Positions 43,822 to 56,475 are shown, numbered from the stretch's first letter. The stretch is 64,000 nucleotides of DNA from Hyperoodon ampullatus (GCA_949752795.1 OX457060.1:2336501-2400500); one strand, 5' to 3'. The notes: generated by a model not told the origin, from the sequence alone. A program made the numbers and translations.

Positions 43822-46800
43822 CTCTGCTGACCCCTAAGCCAGCTTCCCTCCCTCAAGCCTCCCATTCTGGGAGCCACACCCTCATTAAAGACTCCGATGT
43901 TAAACAGGCATGGCTTTCGTGTTCTCTGGCACCTAAGGGTCCACCAACTGCTTCGTCTGGTACCCAGCCAAAGGAACGGCCATCTGTTCCCGGGAAAGAC
44001 GATGTGGCAGCGTCCAGCCTGGTGCCTTTCCCGGGGACTCTCAGGGGCAGTTTTGACTACATAGACTTTCAAACTCACCCTGGCATAAGAAGCAAGCCCA
44101 CTTAATACTTTCCAGAAGGTGGCTTGGCAGTGTCACTGTGAGGGACGCTAGATCCTCTCACCTGTCATTGCACACCCCATGCATCCCAGCTCATTCCCAG
44201 ATTAAATAAGTGAAAAGCAGGCTCACTGCCCAATTTGCCTGTGTTTGCTCCGTGTTTTGTTTTACTTTCTGTGTTTCCCCAAGAGACACTTCCCTGGCTA
44301 GGGACAGGACGAGTAGGACAGTGCATGGAGGAAATTGGTGGCTTGGAAGGCCATGAGAGGGCCAGGCCAGGTTTGCAGATGTTGGAACTTGGGGGCTACA
44401 GGGAGTGAGTGCAGTGGGCAATGGGGCAGGAGTGGGGGAAACACATACATGCAGAACCCATTAGGGTCCCAGGAGCAGAGGGAGCCCCTGAGACCAGGAA
44501 AAAGAAATAGAACAAAAGTATGATAATGTCATGCTGGAATTGTCGAGGGCCAGGGCGTTTAAGAAGAAAGCAGTCAAGTGGAGTGCATGGGATGTGGCCA
44601 AGACAACCAGCCAAGGGCATGGATAGCAGAGCAGACCTTGGCAAGCTTGTTTTCCGGCGTAGTGGGAGCATCCCACGTGAGGGGGCTAAGGAGGGGATGG
44701 GGGGTAGTGAGCCTCCAGGTGTAGACCACTTACCTGAGAGTTTCAGCAACCAAGATTTGAGAACCTGTAATACCCACTGGAAGAGGCAAGGAGATTTCAG
44801 AATAAGGAGAGTCATGGCAGCTTCCAGAAAGGGAAGCTGCCCTGGAAAGAAGGTTTGTGAAAGAGTTAGGGAAGGGACGGGGGTGGAGGGAAATAAGAGG
44901 AGAAACCATCCTCCCGGAGGTAGGAAAGAGGTATACAAACACCGTTGGGGCTAAAAGAATAGCCCCTGTGAACTACAGTCCCTGGGCTTCTGCCCGGTGT
45001 CTAACTTGGGTATTCATTTTGGAGGAGTGAAAAAATATGAACTTGGCAGCCTCCCAGCCAGTCCCGGGGTGTGAGCTCCACTCTGCGGGGATTCTTTGGA
45101 GCGTCCATCGCGGCCTCACGGCTGCCCCTGCGCACAGTCCATTCCCAGATTCTCAGCTTCCCCTGAGCAGCCTGGGTGAGGATGAGACGCTGTGGAGAGC
45201 AAGGAATCACGGGCCTTGTCCTGGGCCTTCCCTGCCTGCTGGGAGCATGAGGTCTAGTGCAGAGGGTGGTGGGGCTCATGGGCAAAGCCACCGGCGTGTC
45301 TAGCTTGGGGCTGATGTCCGGGAGAGGCACCGGGCTCTCTGGGGGAGGGGGAGTTGGTGCTGTATTGGAGGTGGGGGGCAGCGTGGGGGGAGGGCTTTAA
45401 GTTGGGCCCAAAGAGGTCAGAGGTGTGTGGACTCCATGGATGTGCTTAGTCAGTCCCCTTGGAACCCTAGAATAGACTTACACCTGTCTTGACCCCAGTT
45501 CTTCCCCTGGGGATACTGGCCTGTTTGGTCTTAGATTTATTTTTGTGGACAAGCTCTTATTCTTTCTTTTGTTCAAACCTTGTGAACTCAAAAAAAAAGA
45601 AACCCAATTAGAATAAAACTTAAATGAAATTGAAACGGCAATGAAAACATATCATCAATTAAAAGAGAGCACTCATTAAAGTGCTTCCAACAAGCAGCAG
45701 CCAATACGGCCCTGTGGCCTGGAAGCCCCAGCCTTGGTCACGGGGTGGCTGGAGGGCCAGCCGGACATGCTGCTGGTTTGGGGAGTAGGAAAGGGAAGGC
45801 TGACTTTGGGCCCTGGGAACAGGACATCCCTCTTGTGGAGTCCTTCTACCTGTGGCACAGTTGGTGACCCTGTTGCTCCTCTTCCGGGAGACAGAGGGGC
45901 TCACAGCTGGTGCTGGCTCCACACGGAACAAAGCAGAGCCTGTCCCCATGGGGCCCAGAGTAGGAAGGGCTGCAGGTCACACACAGGGCTTCACAGGCCA
46001 CAGCTGACAGAGCCGCCTGGACTCAAAGCCACGTGCACATTTGCGGTTGCTCTTTTCCTCCCTCTTGGCGGTGAGGCTCTGAGAACCACTCTGTGTGTGT
46101 AGCTTTGCTCCACGGGTCCCTGGAGCGCAGGTGGGGTGAACCCTAGGCTCCCCCTGACCTGGCAGGCCTGGCACTCATGGCCGTGTGCCACCTGGGCCCT
46201 CAGCCCTGTCTTCCTCATCTCCCACCATGCCTGTGTGTACAGAGAACCTCTGTTCAGCCACTCTGGTCTCCTGGCTAACTGGCAAGTTGTTGGAAGTAAT
46301 AAGGTGTTCCTCTAAAACTGTCCCTGGTTACCCTCTCCTCAAGGCCCAGTGAGACACGTCTTCTTGCTCTCCTCTAAGTTGGTCTGTTGACCTTGACCAA
46401 CCTGGCTTGCATCATTATGTACACAGCCATGTCCATCCTTCTGTACAAGTCAGGGTATATGTTAATCTATCGTATTAAGTTACATCTTTCTTGTCTAGGA
46501 GGCTGCGTGTCTTTTAAGGGTAGCGATTGACCTTTGCTTAACTTTTTATTATCCACTAGTTTTTATAGTCATCAACTCAAACTTTTAGAATTTTATTTTA
46601 CTCGTCTAAGGAAGCATTCTAGTTTGACAGGAACAAAATGTCAGAGTGTGGAAAGGCCCCCCCGGTGTCTGGCCAGCATGCCCCACCTACAGAGGCTGGA
46701 CCACCGGGCCGTAACCCCACCTACCTGATGTGAGCTCACTTCAAGAGCAGGCGGGTTCTTAGGAGAAAATCAATAACCTCATGTGTGCTTGTCTTTTAAG

Positions 46801-48300
46801 CCCAATGCTCTTAAGTGGCAGCAAGCTCTACCAGGAACAAACGAAGGAAGAAATTAGGTAAAGGGAGAATCAATATTTGTGTTGGGTTTTTAAAGACTTA
46901 GCAGTCTGTTACTATCCTTGTTTCTGGGACATAGTAGCTGTTGTTGCAGGGCTGCTGGAGCGAGCCTGGGGAAAGAAACTCCATGTCTGGAATTTGCTTG
47001 TCTACCTCCGAGCCTGGAAATAGAACAGGTGTGGCAAGCCCTGCAGAGCCCTGTTCCTTCTTTGTAGCGTTGTATGTTTTTACCCAGCTTCGTATTTAAG
47101 GCAGAGATCAGGAGAAGCAGGCCCAAGTGTGGACAGCCTGTCGTGTCCAGTGTCCCGATCCCCAGACCGCATCCCCGGGGAGGGAAAACGGATCACGGAA
47201 GTGGGCATCTCTGTTGCCTGCCCTTCTCCAGCCTCACGTCAGCTTTCACTGGGGAGGCAGCTGGTGGGGAGGTGGGGCTCAGGGACAGTACTGCAGGAGG
47301 TCGCAGCATCTCCGCTGGGGACAGGATGAAGGCTTCCTCACTGGAGAGATGCTTTCAGGAAAGTGGTGCATCCTGGCCTCTGTTGTCTCAAGAACAGCAG
47401 AGAAGTTGGGTCAGCTGTGACCTCGCGCCCCAGCACTGGACCTTTTTGTGTCTATTCACCTCCACCTGGCCCTCTTCCGAGCCCCGCTGCAGCTAGTTGC
47501 TTTTGCGTAAGGTTCCTTCACCTCCTCTTTTAAACCTCCTGATCTGTGGGTTCTAGGCCGGGCTGGGCAGTCCTGGGGTCAGGAGAGGGCTTGCAAAGAC
47601 CTGGGCCCTCATCCCCAGCTGTCAGTGTGGCTGTTTTCTTCCCTTGAGCTCCCACTTGCTCACCTTTCCTCAGGTTGTTTGGAGACCTGTGCACACATGC
47701 TCCTGTCCAGGAATGTCCCCCCTGCCACCCTCCTTATTCCCCTGGCCTTTTGTAACCGTTTTCTCGGGCCCCCACTGATGGTCCTCTCCTTTGACATAAT
47801 TTGTCCTCTCGCCCTCCTCCTCCCCACTCTCCTCTTCCTCTAATGATCTATTTCTCTCCCGAGAGACACAAGCTCAGAGTAAAAAAGAAATCAGTGGACT
47901 CAAAGGAAAGAAATCATTATTCTCTCTCTCTGAAACCTTTTTCCTCTCTTTTCATAAAACCAAAACAGCAGGTGAGGGACAGTATCACCATGGCTGAGAA
48001 AAAGAGGGAGTGGTGGAAGGCACATGGAGGGGATGTGTCAGGAAGAAGCATGGTTTGTTCATTTCTTCAGGGCAGCATGTGTTTTCAGAATACCTCACTG
48101 CCAGAGGGGCTGCCCACGGGGCTGGGAAGACAACACACTGGCCTGTTCTTGAGTGGCCCACAGTCATCAGCCCAGGATCTTCAGACCTGGGGTCCCTGCA
48201 TGGGCCTCTGAGAGGTCAGAGATCAGAGATGTTACATGTGTAGGTGCATTTTCTGGGAAGAGTTTCTACAGTTTTCCTCAGATTCCTGAAAAGGTTCACG
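43821..48300. other. Unique sequence, no gene recognised
   Basis: No supported gene over about 4.5 kb. GC-rich frames at 44396-44954, 45001-45330, 45734-46102 and 47074-47496 occur in overlapping or antisense sets without domains. Bases about 45585-45710 are an A-rich, motif-rich block ('aaacccaattagaataaaacttaaatg', 'catcaattaaaagagagcactcattaaag') and a candidate conserved element. Confidence 0.4.
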
Positions 48301-48308
48301 ATCTAAGA

Positions 48309-48675
48309 CTTTCAAATTTTTTTTGACCATGACCTGCAGTTAAAAAGACTCGTCTAGACCTTGTCTCACACATCTGTGTATGTATGTGCATGTGTGTATG
48401 TATGTGTGTGTGTGAGAGAGAGAGAGTGTGTTAGTTTTGTGGGTGTCTATATCTTTTGCTGTATCCATGTCTATCTATATCATCTCTGAAATGAAAGTTC
48501 CCCAAACACTACTTACCCTTCTACATGCAAATCAATGTGGTATTTTCTATTTTACTCTTCTTGATTCTATAATAAGCTATTCTATTCTATTTCATTAAAA
48601 AAGTACTGATTATAACCCACAAAATTGATTTCATAACCCAGTAATGAGTCACAACCTGAACTTTGGAAAACACTG
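48309..48675. mobile_element. hAT-like DNA transposon fossil
   Basis: About 367 bp. Flanked by near-identical 8-mers atctaaga (48301-48308) and atctaaag (48676-48683). The right end 'ctttggaaaacactg' and left 'ctttcaaattttttttgaccatgacc' fit the common hAT terminal pattern. The interior carries 'aacccacaaaattgatttcataacccagtaatgagtcacaacc'. A TGTA/GT/GA microsatellite (about 48376-48430) sits inside. Confidence 0.7.
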
Positions 48676-48723
48676 ATCTAAAGGAAAGTGCTAAGGATCA
48701 CTGATCTGGGAACTCTGGCACAT

Positions 48724-48727
<4 letters not shown>

Positions 48728-48759
<32 letters not shown>

Positions 48760-48948
48760 GGTATGTGGGCCTCTCACTGTTGCGGCCTCTCCCGTTGCGG
48801 AGCACAGGCTCTGGACGCACAGGCCCAGCGGCCATGGCTCACGGGCCCAGCCGCTCCGCGGCATGTGGGATCCTCCCAGACCGGGGCACGAACCCGTTTC
48901 CCCTGCATCGGCAGGCGGACTCTCAACCACTGCGCCACCAGGGAAGCC
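48728..48948 (-). mobile_element. CHR-type SINE
   Basis: Reverse SINE with a T-run (A-tail complement) of about 30 bases, intact body and head ending at 48948. Target duplication ctggcacattctt at 48715-48727 and 48949-48961 (13 of 13). The clean tail and exact duplication suggest recent insertion. Confidence 0.96.
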
Positions 48949-48950
48949 CT

Positions 48951-49020
48951 GGCACATTCTTAATGAGGACCTTTTGGCAATATCTTTTGGCACATTCTTA
49001 ATGAGGGCCTTTTGGCAATA
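48951..49020. repeat. 38-bp tandem duplication next to SINE
   Basis: ggcacattcttaatgagg... at 48951-48988 is repeated from 48989 to about 49020 with one early mismatch (gaggacc against gagggcc). The unit includes most of the SINE's right target duplication. Confidence 0.9.
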
Positions 49021-49480
49021 GCAATGTACAAATACATACACCCATTGACCCTGATGTTCCTACAGGGATGTTCCACTTCTAGGAATTTCTAGAAATCCCA
49101 TTACTAGGAATTTCTCTTACACATATACTTATGCACAATGATGTTCAAGATAATTCTTTGCTTTGTTGTTTATAAAAGCAAAAGTTTGGAGACAACTCAA
49201 ATGTCCATCATGATGGGACCGGTTGAGTAACTAATGGAACAGCCACACAATGGAAGAATATTCTGCAGGTGTTAAAGAAGAAAGGGTAGCTCTCAATGAC
49301 CTAAGTTGGAAAGATTGCCAAGATGTATTAATTCAAACAACAACATGCAGAACAGCATGTTTAATTTGTTACCTCTGGAGTGAAAAAGGGGACAATTAGT
49401 TTCTATATTCATACCTGCTTATATTGGGTTGGACCATATGAAATTCCCATTTTTAAAGATCAAAATAATTGAATATTGGC
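49021..49480 (+). mobile_element. Ancient L1 3' fragment
   Basis: Contains decayed ORF2-end style text: 'cttatgcacaatgatgttcaagataattctttgctttgttgtttataaaagcaaaagtttggagacaactcaaatgtccatcatgatgggaccgg' and 'ggaacagccacacaatggaagaatattctgcaggtgttaaag', parallel to the young L1 segments at 22225-22330. Old family, no open frame. Confidence 0.75.
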
Positions 49481-51299
49481 AGTTTCACATGGTTCAATAT
49501 AATGTGCATAAAGGAAGTGTAAGGTAAGAACGGGTGGGAGATTTCTTGCTGGGACCTGTTAAAATAAGGACTCCCATTGGTTAATGGGACAGGAAAAGGG
49601 CTCACTCTGAGCTAAGGCATAACTGAGGGCAGTTCCATGCCCAAGTGGAGAATAAGCAGAGGCCGCTGGTCCCTGTCCTCATGCCCAAGACTGAGGCAAG
49701 ACCAGTCCCAGACAGGGAGCAAGAGGCTGGGATGGAGTGGACCAGCAGCTGGAGAATCCCTCTGTCTCCCTCCTTTATCCCTCCCTCTTTCTAGATATCA
49801 AGTGTGAATGGTATGGTGAGGATGAGATAGAAATTTAACTTTCAAAATTTAAAATTTTGAACGCAATTGCATATATCCAAAAAAACATCACCCAAGGAAT
49901 GTTGATACCTGCAGACCGGACCAAGTAGGGCTTTTGACTTCTCAGGGCTGGGCTGGAGAGGGCTGAGGACTCAGGAGAGCTGCCTGCAGGCACAGACCAC
50001 TTTTCTCATGCCCAGTACCTGCTGCCTGTTGCCCAGCCTGATGCTCAAGCTCAGTGAGGTTTCTAGGACCCTAGGGTTATCTGGGCAGGTGTCTCGAGGG
50101 ATTGGACACTGTTGAGGTGTGGGTGGAGGTACAGTTGAGGATGGAGGTGGGACCTGGTCTGTTTACCTCAAAGCCCATGCTGATTCTGTTCAGGTTTCCA
50201 GGGCCAAGGAGGATTGCTGGGCAGCTGGCAGGGTATTCAGCTAGGACCTCATAGGGCAACATTTACCTGGCACTTCACCACCATGATCTTAGTGCTACAG
50301 ACTTGGAAATTTGTTTTCATCAGCGTGTGGATGCTGTTCAGGCTCTCAGAGACTCATATGTAGACCCTGCCCTGTGTGTTCATTACCCTGGGAGCAGAAC
50401 CACCAAGGGAAGTGGATACCTAGGCCCTCTGATCAGTATACCTGCTCCTTTAGGCAGCTCCAAAGGGGCAGAAAACTAGCATCAGAAGGCCTTTGGTAGG
50501 CAGGAATCTGAGCTATACAGGCCACCCTGGGGCTATGGAGCACCAGCCATGATGGATACCTGGGGACTGATCCTTTCCATTGAGAATGTATGAAATGAAT
50601 GTGTGTTATATACTGGGGTAGGGGGCAATGCTGGCAGGGCCATAGCTTAATCACCTCTTAGAAGTTTCTTTTTATTCTCTATGTGTGAGGAATCTCCCTT
50701 GTAAGGCACATTCCTTCATCAGCTTTATATACCTTTAATTCAATTATAGTTGATTCTATCTGGACAGATATCTTCGATCTCCCTTGGAAGACTCCATTCA
50801 TTGACGTTTATCCAAGTTATATATGTATGTATGTATTTGGGCAGGAGAGTATCTTATGCTCCCTCTCATTTTCTGCCTACATTTTACCCAAAACGCCAGT
50901 GCTCACATAACAGAAACAGCCTTGGACAATGTTTAGTAGAGAGAATTGTGGGACCCCAGTGGGGGGGGTCTGTGAAATTAATCAGGAAGGACCAGGCAGA
51001 CAGAGTGAACAGGAACTGGGCAGGGCCAGCTAGAAAGCTACTGCAGAGGCTCCAGTGAGCAGCCCAAGGGCCTGGGCTGGGAGGAGCAGACAGGTGAAAG
51101 CAGGAAGGTGAGTGACACCAGTGGCCTTGGGAAGGAGAAGAAACAGGCTTTGGAAGCTGACTCGGTATCAGAGGTAAGGGGACAGACATGGCATGACTCC
51201 TCTGGATCAAGCCTGGGGGTGGGAAGTGTGATGGAGAGGAGTCCTTGGGGAAAGATGCTTAATTAGTTCAGGACTGGACTTTCAGATGTGACTTGCTGA
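49481..51299. other. Unique sequence, no gene recognised
   Basis: Frames at 50311-50654 and 50750-51210 are short and unmatched. A TATG run lies at about 50822-50838. No recognised repeat. Confidence 0.4.
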
Positions 51300-51560
51300 T
51301 GGGGATGGAGAGTCCCATCTCCCTTGGCCTCGGTTCCCTGGTAGTTAATTTCAAGCTTGGGACTCAGTTCAAGATTTTGGCCTAAACTTCATAGAAGTGA
51401 AAGGTGGTGACTCACTCACATGAAGGGATGAATGAAATCATTTAAGAGGGAGTACAGAGGATGTAGGTGACCAAGGACCAGATCTTGGGGACTGCTCCAT
51501 TGAGGAGTGCTGTACCATGTTGCTTCTCACTGGGTCCTGGGCTGAGAGTGATGGGGGTGG
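51300..51560 (-). repeat. L2-like LINE fossil
   Basis: 'gaaatcatttaagagggagtacagaggatgtaggtgaccaaggaccagatcttggggactgctcc' corresponds to the complement of an L2 segment. Diverged. Confidence 0.5.
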
Positions 51561-52580
51561 CGGGGAGAGTTGAATGGAGACGAGGCTGGTCTCCCAGGGC
51601 CTCTGAGGGAAATGCTGTGGGCATCACGTGTTGGAGGCCCCTTCCTGTGGGCTCTCTTCCCAACAGTCCCTTCAGCCTGTAGTGGAAATGGAACTGGGGG
51701 CACTGGGGCAGAATTGGAACCAGCAGAGGGTATACCCTGAGGACAGTAAGTAAAGACCTCATCTCTAAATGTGAAATTCCAGGAGATTTGAAGGAGGGGT
51801 TCTGCTTTAGCCAGGGGAGAAGAGTAGGGTTGGGTGAGTCATTGATTGATGAGTTAAGGTTTAATGAAAAGATACCAAATTGTACTTAAGTGCTTATCTT
51901 TCTGTGCCTCTTGTTCTTAAATTATGTATCAGATTTTTAAATGTGGACGTGATTAATGCTACTAGGATCTCCGGCTTGGCTGTCTTAACAAAGACTTACA
52001 TTTTAACTTAAAAACATAACTGAGTGGAGACTCTTACCATTTTTCGTCAATTAATCACCTGCGTCTGAAGCTCAGCTGTTTGGACCCTAAGGCCATATGC
52101 AAAGGCAGCCGCGCCCCCTGGGTAGTATCACCCTCCTTACGGGGCAGAATATTTTGGAGAAAGTAAACTGACTCCTGAATGATGCAGCAGTAATGTGAGA
52201 TGAAGGTCAATAGGAATGCAGAGGTTCTGTGTTGCACCAGGAAGGGAAATGGATGTAGAGGGTGAGAGAGGAGGAGCACAGTGCTGATGCCAGGGCAGGG
52301 GCGGTCTCATCTCCAGACACACCAGGCAGGGTCCATGGAGACTTGGTCCTTGAAGGTCCTTGGTCCTTGATCTACTGTTCAGAGCTTGGGAAGTGAAGTA
52401 CCCAGGACGGCCCTGACTTGCACAGTTTAGTTCATTAGACATTTATTGAGCATCTACTATGTGTCAGGTTCTGGGGATACAAATAGGAATAGGATACATT
52501 CTTGGCTTTAAGTATTTCCCAGGTAGTGAGGAAAATGGACTGCTAGACATTGGATGTGATAAACCTGTGGCTTGTTCAAT
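51561..52580. other. Unique sequence with short old-repeat piece
   Basis: 52435-52500 contains 'agacatttattgagcatctactatgtgtcaggttctggggatacaaatagg', an old-repeat signature. Otherwise no feature recognised. Confidence 0.4.
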
Positions 52581-52592
52581 AATAGACGTTTG

Positions 52593-52797
52593 GGGCTTCC
52601 CTAGTGGTGCAGTGGTTGAGAGTCCGCCTGCGATGCAGGGGACACGGGTTCGTGCCCCGGTCCGGGAGGATCCCACATGCCGTGGAGTGGCTAGGCCCGT
52701 GAGCCATGGCCACTGAGCCTGCACGTCCGGAGCCTGTGCTCCACAACGGGAGGGGCCACATTAGTGAGAGGCCCGCGTACCGAAAAAAAAAAAAAAA
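52593..52797 (+). mobile_element. CHR-type SINE
   Basis: Forward SINE; exact target duplication aatagacgtttg at 52581-52592 and 52798-52809 (12 of 12). The A box reads TGGTGCAGTGG. The head has lost one base ('cgcctgcgatgcagg', where others have 'ccgatgcagg'). Pure A-tail of about 17 bases. Confidence 0.96.
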
Positions 52798-52949
52798 AAT
52801 AGACGTTTGTGTCAGACCTCCTGATGAGAAAATAATGACTCTGCAGTGCAGGCCTGCTGTCGTGCTGGACCCTCAGCCGTCATGTGCCACTGGGCGGCCA
52901 CTTGGTTCATTAGAGGCCACGGGCCTCCAGGGTTTGATGAACTCTCACT

Positions 52950-53105
52950 GAGGGGATGAGCACAGGGGTTCAGGTCTTGCCTCTGCCTCTTACAAGTTGT
53001 GTAGCCTTGAGTGAGTCACTTAACAACCCCCTGCCTCAGTTTCCTCACAGCGGTACTTACTTCGCAAGGTTGTCAGAAGGATTAGATGTGTTACATAGTG
53101 TTAGC
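52950..53105 (+). repeat. MIR SINE fossil
   Basis: Very recognisable MIR: 'gagcacaggggttcaggtcttgcctctgcctcttacaagttgtgtagccttgagtgagtcacttaacaacc', 'gcctcagtttcctcacag' and 'ggttgtcagaaggattagatg'. Confidence 0.9.
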
Positions 53106-54574
53106 TTAATGATGGAGAAGAGGTGGGAGGGGAGGTCTAGGAAGCAGGACTGGAAGGGCATTCTCAGAGGGGAAGAAGCTAGGCAGGAGATAGAAGTCCC
53201 AGCCCAACTTGGCTGAAGTGAATGGGGAAGTTACTGACTTCCTCAGTGGACCAGGAAGGTGAAGCAGTGCTGTGGACCTGGTTTCTCTCTCCCCTCATTG
53301 GCCACACCCCCTGGGCTGATGCCATTCTCACAGACTCTCAGCACAACCTTATCAAGTTGGTTGCAGGCAGCTGCTGGGACTATAGCCCTCCAGGATGAAT
53401 TTAGTGGGAAGTAATAGCAAGAATTTTTGTTCCTGCATTTCATGCAAGAGCCCTTGGATGGACTCTGAGGGGGTTAAGCCTGTGCCCGACCTTGAACCAC
53501 TCGCTGAGGTTGGCTGAGTGCTCAGAGACCGTTCCGCTCTCTCCATTTAAGACACACCCTTTTCAATGTCCAATTCTGGCTTCTTGTAATGGAACAAGAA
53601 CCTTAAGACCCTAAAGCATGTTGAGTGCAAAATCTCCTAGATTGTTAGTGATATTGTTTCTGATCTTTTAGCTTTGTGTTACCCTGTCCAAAAAATGAAC
53701 TTTTTTAGCAACTCGTTGTGTCTTTCCAAAGCATTCAACTTAGTGCCATAGAAGCAAAGCTCTTCTTCTTCACATTTATACTTCATAGATTTATTAATAT
53801 TTGATTAAATTAAGTATTTATAACCACAAATAGAGCTGGCAAACAGGTATGGGGACAAACACAGACTCTGGGCGAGCATTCTGTTTAACTCATGGGCGCA
53901 AGTGCACAAGTCTCCTTGAGCTGTCACAGGACTGTGGGCATTGGGTCCATGCATTTGATAGAGTGAATACAAAGAGTAGGTAAAGCAGGCAATCACATAA
54001 AGTCTTTAAAGAGAGTTTCCACTGCCCAGGTTTGCTCTCGGATGACTGGCATGGCTGGGCCAGTTGCAGAGGATGTTGAGAAAGTGAGCTGGACCCACAT
54101 GGGATGGGCAAAAGACGAAGGGAGCTCTGGCCTCCCTAGGGAAAGCTAACGGTCCAGAGAGAGACATAATGACTTCAGTCACATGAAGACCTGATGTCCA
54201 GAGTATGTGGGCATCCAATCTGAGCAAGGAAGATACCCAAGGCAGACTTGGTGGGGGCAGGGTAGAGGTGTTAGGAGCATCCTGCCCACTCTAAGTGTGT
54301 CCCCTCAGGGTGGTCCCAGGTGTCAGAGCAAAGCAGGGCATAGCCTAGCTCACAATCGGGAGTGCTCCCCTTGGGTCAGTTGAGGAGTATTGAGAAGGGG
54401 CTACCGGCCCAGGACGGCCAGGAGGACACTGACCCTTTGCGAGGGAGTCACAACAAATTTTGAGTCCCACTGGATTCAGCCTCTTGGGCAGATATTGGCA
54501 TCATCTAATGCTGCCCTGGACAGCCTGACATCAGCTGCATTGTGCTAGGGCGACTCAGCCTCAGAAAACCCCAG
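53106..54574. other. Unique sequence, no gene recognised
   Basis: 53550-53830 is AT-rich; the rest is mixed. No gene or repeat recognised. Confidence 0.4.
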
Positions 54575-54715
54575 CCACACACAGAGCCGGTCTCGGGAGC
54601 CTCATCAATAAGATGGGGACAAGGGGACAGACCTCACAGATGGTGCGAGGATTAAATGAAATGGGAATCGCTGAGTTCCCAGTACAGAATAAGTACACAG
54701 TAAGTCTCAGCTCCC
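54575..54715 (+). repeat. MIR SINE fossil (3' half)
   Basis: 'cctcatcaataagatggggacaagg', 'gatggtgcgaggattaaatgaaatgggaatcgctgag' and 'cccagtacagaataagtacacagtaagt' follow the MIR order. Confidence 0.75.
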
Positions 54716-55499
54716 TCTTAGCTATGTCTCCCTGGTTTTCCACTGTGGAAACTGATCTCACAGAAGTTATGCAACTTGCCTTGCTTATATGGTACAAGAG
54801 GGGCCAAGCAGGGGCCACCGAAGCTTCCTCTTTCCCCCCCAAACCATACGTGGTCCATACACCAGGCAGGCTGCTGCCTCTCTAATAGCTTGGACTCCTC
54901 TCTCCTGGCCCTGGGATGGGTGGCCTTTATCATGGATTCCTGCACAGTGAGAAGGACCTCAGCTTAATAATGTAACAGAGATTAGAAAAGCGTAGGCCAG
55001 AGGGAGGCCACAGAAATACCTAGTTACTAAAACAGTATCAGATAACGCCCTTTCAAACCAGCTGCAGCTCAGAGAAGGAGCGGAGCTGAGTAATGATTAC
55101 AGCTCCGGGCCTAAGGGGCCTAACGAGGAGCCCATCACTTATTTATAACACTGCCGCTTTCTGGCTGTTGCTGCACGCGTGCCCCTGGGTCTAGGCAGGG
55201 GTTACCTTTCATAATCTGAGCAACAGATGAGTCAATTTGGCCAATTCTCTGGGCTGGGGGGATTGGCTGGGATGAGGGGTGAGGAATTCAGCAGGTGAGG
55301 TCCTCACACACTGGTCCTGGGGTCGGGGGCAGGGGTGCAAAGCTCTGCAGTTCTCAGAGTCTGTTGTTCAAAGTGGATTCATTTGCTGGGGACAAATCAA
55401 GTCGATGTAGGGTTGTTGATCTGCCACCTCGCCGTGTTCATTATTTATGATCATTATTATCATTGCCTTTATTGAGTGCACTGCACTTTGTAATCCAGG
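54716..55499. other. Unique sequence with candidate conserved block
   Basis: 55000-55250 carries 'gagtaatgattacagctccgggcc', 'cacttatttataacactgccg' and 'gatgagtcaatttggccaattctctggg', dense in possible factor sites (TAAT, AP-1-like TGAGTCA, CCAAT) and free of repeats. Candidate regulatory element only. Confidence 0.4.
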
Positions 55500-56475
55500 G
55501 CTCCCTAGGTGAGCTCAACCAAGCCTGGGACTTTCAATACCACCTAGATGCTGACGACCCCCAAACTTATTTCCAGCCCAGTCTCTCTACTCACTGCAAA
55601 CACATGATTCCCTCTGTCCCTGGATCTCTCCACTGGGATGTCTCACAGCCTCCTGAACCATAACAAGTCCAAAATGGAACTGCTTCTCCGCTAGCCTTTA
55701 CACCCCAGTGAATGGCGCTGTGATCTGTCTGGTTGTCATAGCCCCAAAGCATGGGTCCCCTTTAATCCCTCCTTTCCCTCATAGCCCTCAGCCGGTCGCC
55801 CACATACCCTGCTGGTTCTCCTTCCAAAGTGCCTCCTGGATCTGCCCGCTTCTCTCCACCTGGTCCTAGCCCCCAGCATCTTTTGCCTCCAGATTGCTTT
55901 GCCCCCTTTCTGAGTCTGAGTCAGGTGATCCCCATCCCCACCTCAAACCTCCTGGTGTGTTCCCAGCACACTTAGAATAAGACCCCAACTTGGTGCCATG
56001 GCCCTCCGGTCCCCACGTGCTCTGAGCGTTGCCCACCTCTGCAACCCCACCTCTGACTCAGAAATATTCCTCAGGCTGCAGGGACCTCTCTGGCCCTTTA
56101 ACAGAGCAGGCTTGTTTCCATCTCGGGGTCTTTGCAGTTGCTGTTCCCTCTGCCTGGCATGTTTTCCCTCAGGGTTTCCTGGACTGGCTCTTTCTCTGGG
56201 CAGGTCCCAGAGAGGCCTTCCCAGCCCACCTTAGTTAAATGATACCCCTCTTCTCATACCATCTTGCTTCATCATATATGCAGCACTTGTAATTATCTGA
56301 AATAAACTTACTTATTTGTTTACTAATTTACAGTCTGCATGCACTGGAGTCTGCATGCACTGGAGTCTGCATGCAATGGAGCAGGAAGCTTTGGTTGCGG
56401 GTTCTGCTCTGAACAGGGCCTAGTATAGGACATGGGACATCATAGGCTCTCAATAAATATTTATCGAGTGAATTC
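55500..56475 (+). mobile_element. Long L2 fossil (about 1 kb)
   Basis: L2 segments in correct order: 'cccaaacttatttccagcccagtctctc', 'ccactgggatgtctcacagcctcctgaaccataacaagtccaaaatggaactgcttc', 'cggggtctttgcagttgctgttccctctgcctggcatgttttccctcag', 'agagaggccttccc' and the terminal 'ctctcaataaatatttatcgagtgaa'. It is the best-preserved L2 in the window. Forward frames across it are fossils or chance. Confidence 0.85.
56332..56379. repeat. 16-bp unit repeated three times
   Basis: agtctgcatgcactgg occurs at 56332-56347 and 56348-56363, and again at 56364-56379 with one change (caatgg). It lies inside the L2 3' region, where a single copy would be expected. Confidence 0.95.

Noticed and set aside
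48691..49041. 116-residue reverse frame with a long lysine run
   Set aside because: Reads through a CHR SINE and its A-tail; not a gene.
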